Shown piece after piece: positions 6,814 through 6,838 of a stretch of 6,838 nt of DNA (its first letter is position 1; each line of letters opens with the position of its first letter). The position numbers and the translations under genes were made by a program. Source of the DNA: CAYRMV01 sp964425255 (GTDB taxonomy: Bacteria; Bacteroidota; Bacteroidia; Flavobacteriales_D; Crocinitomicaceae). Location of the stretch: NCBI GenBank assembly GCA_964425255.1, contig CAYRMV010000164.1, positions 1-6,838 of the forward strand, written 5' to 3'. Under the pieces are notes generated by a model. That model did not search any database and was not told where the DNA came from. It saw only the letters and a list, made by a program, of their open reading frames with translations.

Positions 6814-6838
6814 TAGTCGCTTAGTAGGTTAGTCAGTA
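6813..6838 (+). repeat. Second octamer TTAGTnnn array, three units, continuing past the window edge
   Basis: The units TTAGTCGC (6813), TTAGTAGG (6821) and TTAGTCAG (6829) again have an exact 8-bp period, followed by TA at the window end, so the array may continue. It is offset by 2 bp from the register of the first array (58 bp between 6755 and 6813). Together with the first array and the two hairpins it fills the whole non-coding stretch after recR. Confidence 0.8.

Noticed and set aside
6791..6820. Hairpin 2 as an intrinsic recR terminator
   Set aside because: The T-rich stretch lies in the loop and the stem is followed by TAGTCGC rather than a T-run.
6707..6838. CRISPR array
   Set aside because: The units are 8 bp with 3-bp variable parts, far below CRISPR repeat and spacer sizes, and no cas gene is present.

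Overview
The window looks like chromosomal DNA of a low-GC Bacteroidetes bacterium, probably of the Flavobacteriales. The reasons are the protein flavour of all five genes, AT-rich third codon positions, the lack of Shine-Dalgarno sequences, and putative promoters of the TAnnTTTG type used by this phylum. The species cannot be named from sequence alone; a Fluviicola/Crocinitomicaceae-like organism is a guess.

Layout. Positions 1-4159 hold three minus-strand genes that read as one operon in the order 4159 to 1. The first is a biotin-dependent acyl-CoA carboxylase carboxyltransferase subunit, closest in motifs to the methylcrotonoyl-CoA type (2516-4159). The second is an ElaA-family GNAT acetyltransferase (2024-2491). 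The third is an M13 (neprilysin/PepO-like) zinc metallopeptidase lipoprotein, which runs off the left edge about 15-20 residues short of its end (1-2027). The last two share an ATGA stop/start overlap. Upstream, also on the minus strand, is a ClC-family anion transporter with a C-terminal CBS pair (4262-6025). It is divergent from recR (6099-6710, plus strand), which encodes the RecFOR recombination mediator RecR. Both start sites lie in a 73-bp intergenic region with a TAnnTTTG box for each gene.

From the recR stop codon to the right edge (6707-6838) there is no gene. The stretch holds a degenerate octamer repeat, TTAGTnnn, with seven units in exact 8-bp register, then two adjacent hairpins, then three more octamer units reaching the window edge. 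This is the least ordinary part of the window.

The genes are mostly housekeeping (fatty or amino-acid carboxylation, secreted proteolysis, ion homeostasis, recombinational repair), and I see no dedicated defence, mobile or biosynthetic system. The two points most worth a second look are the octamer/hairpin element after recR and the ClC protein. The latter keeps the gating glutamate but has lost the canonical serine and tyrosine chloride ligands and the internal proton glutamate.
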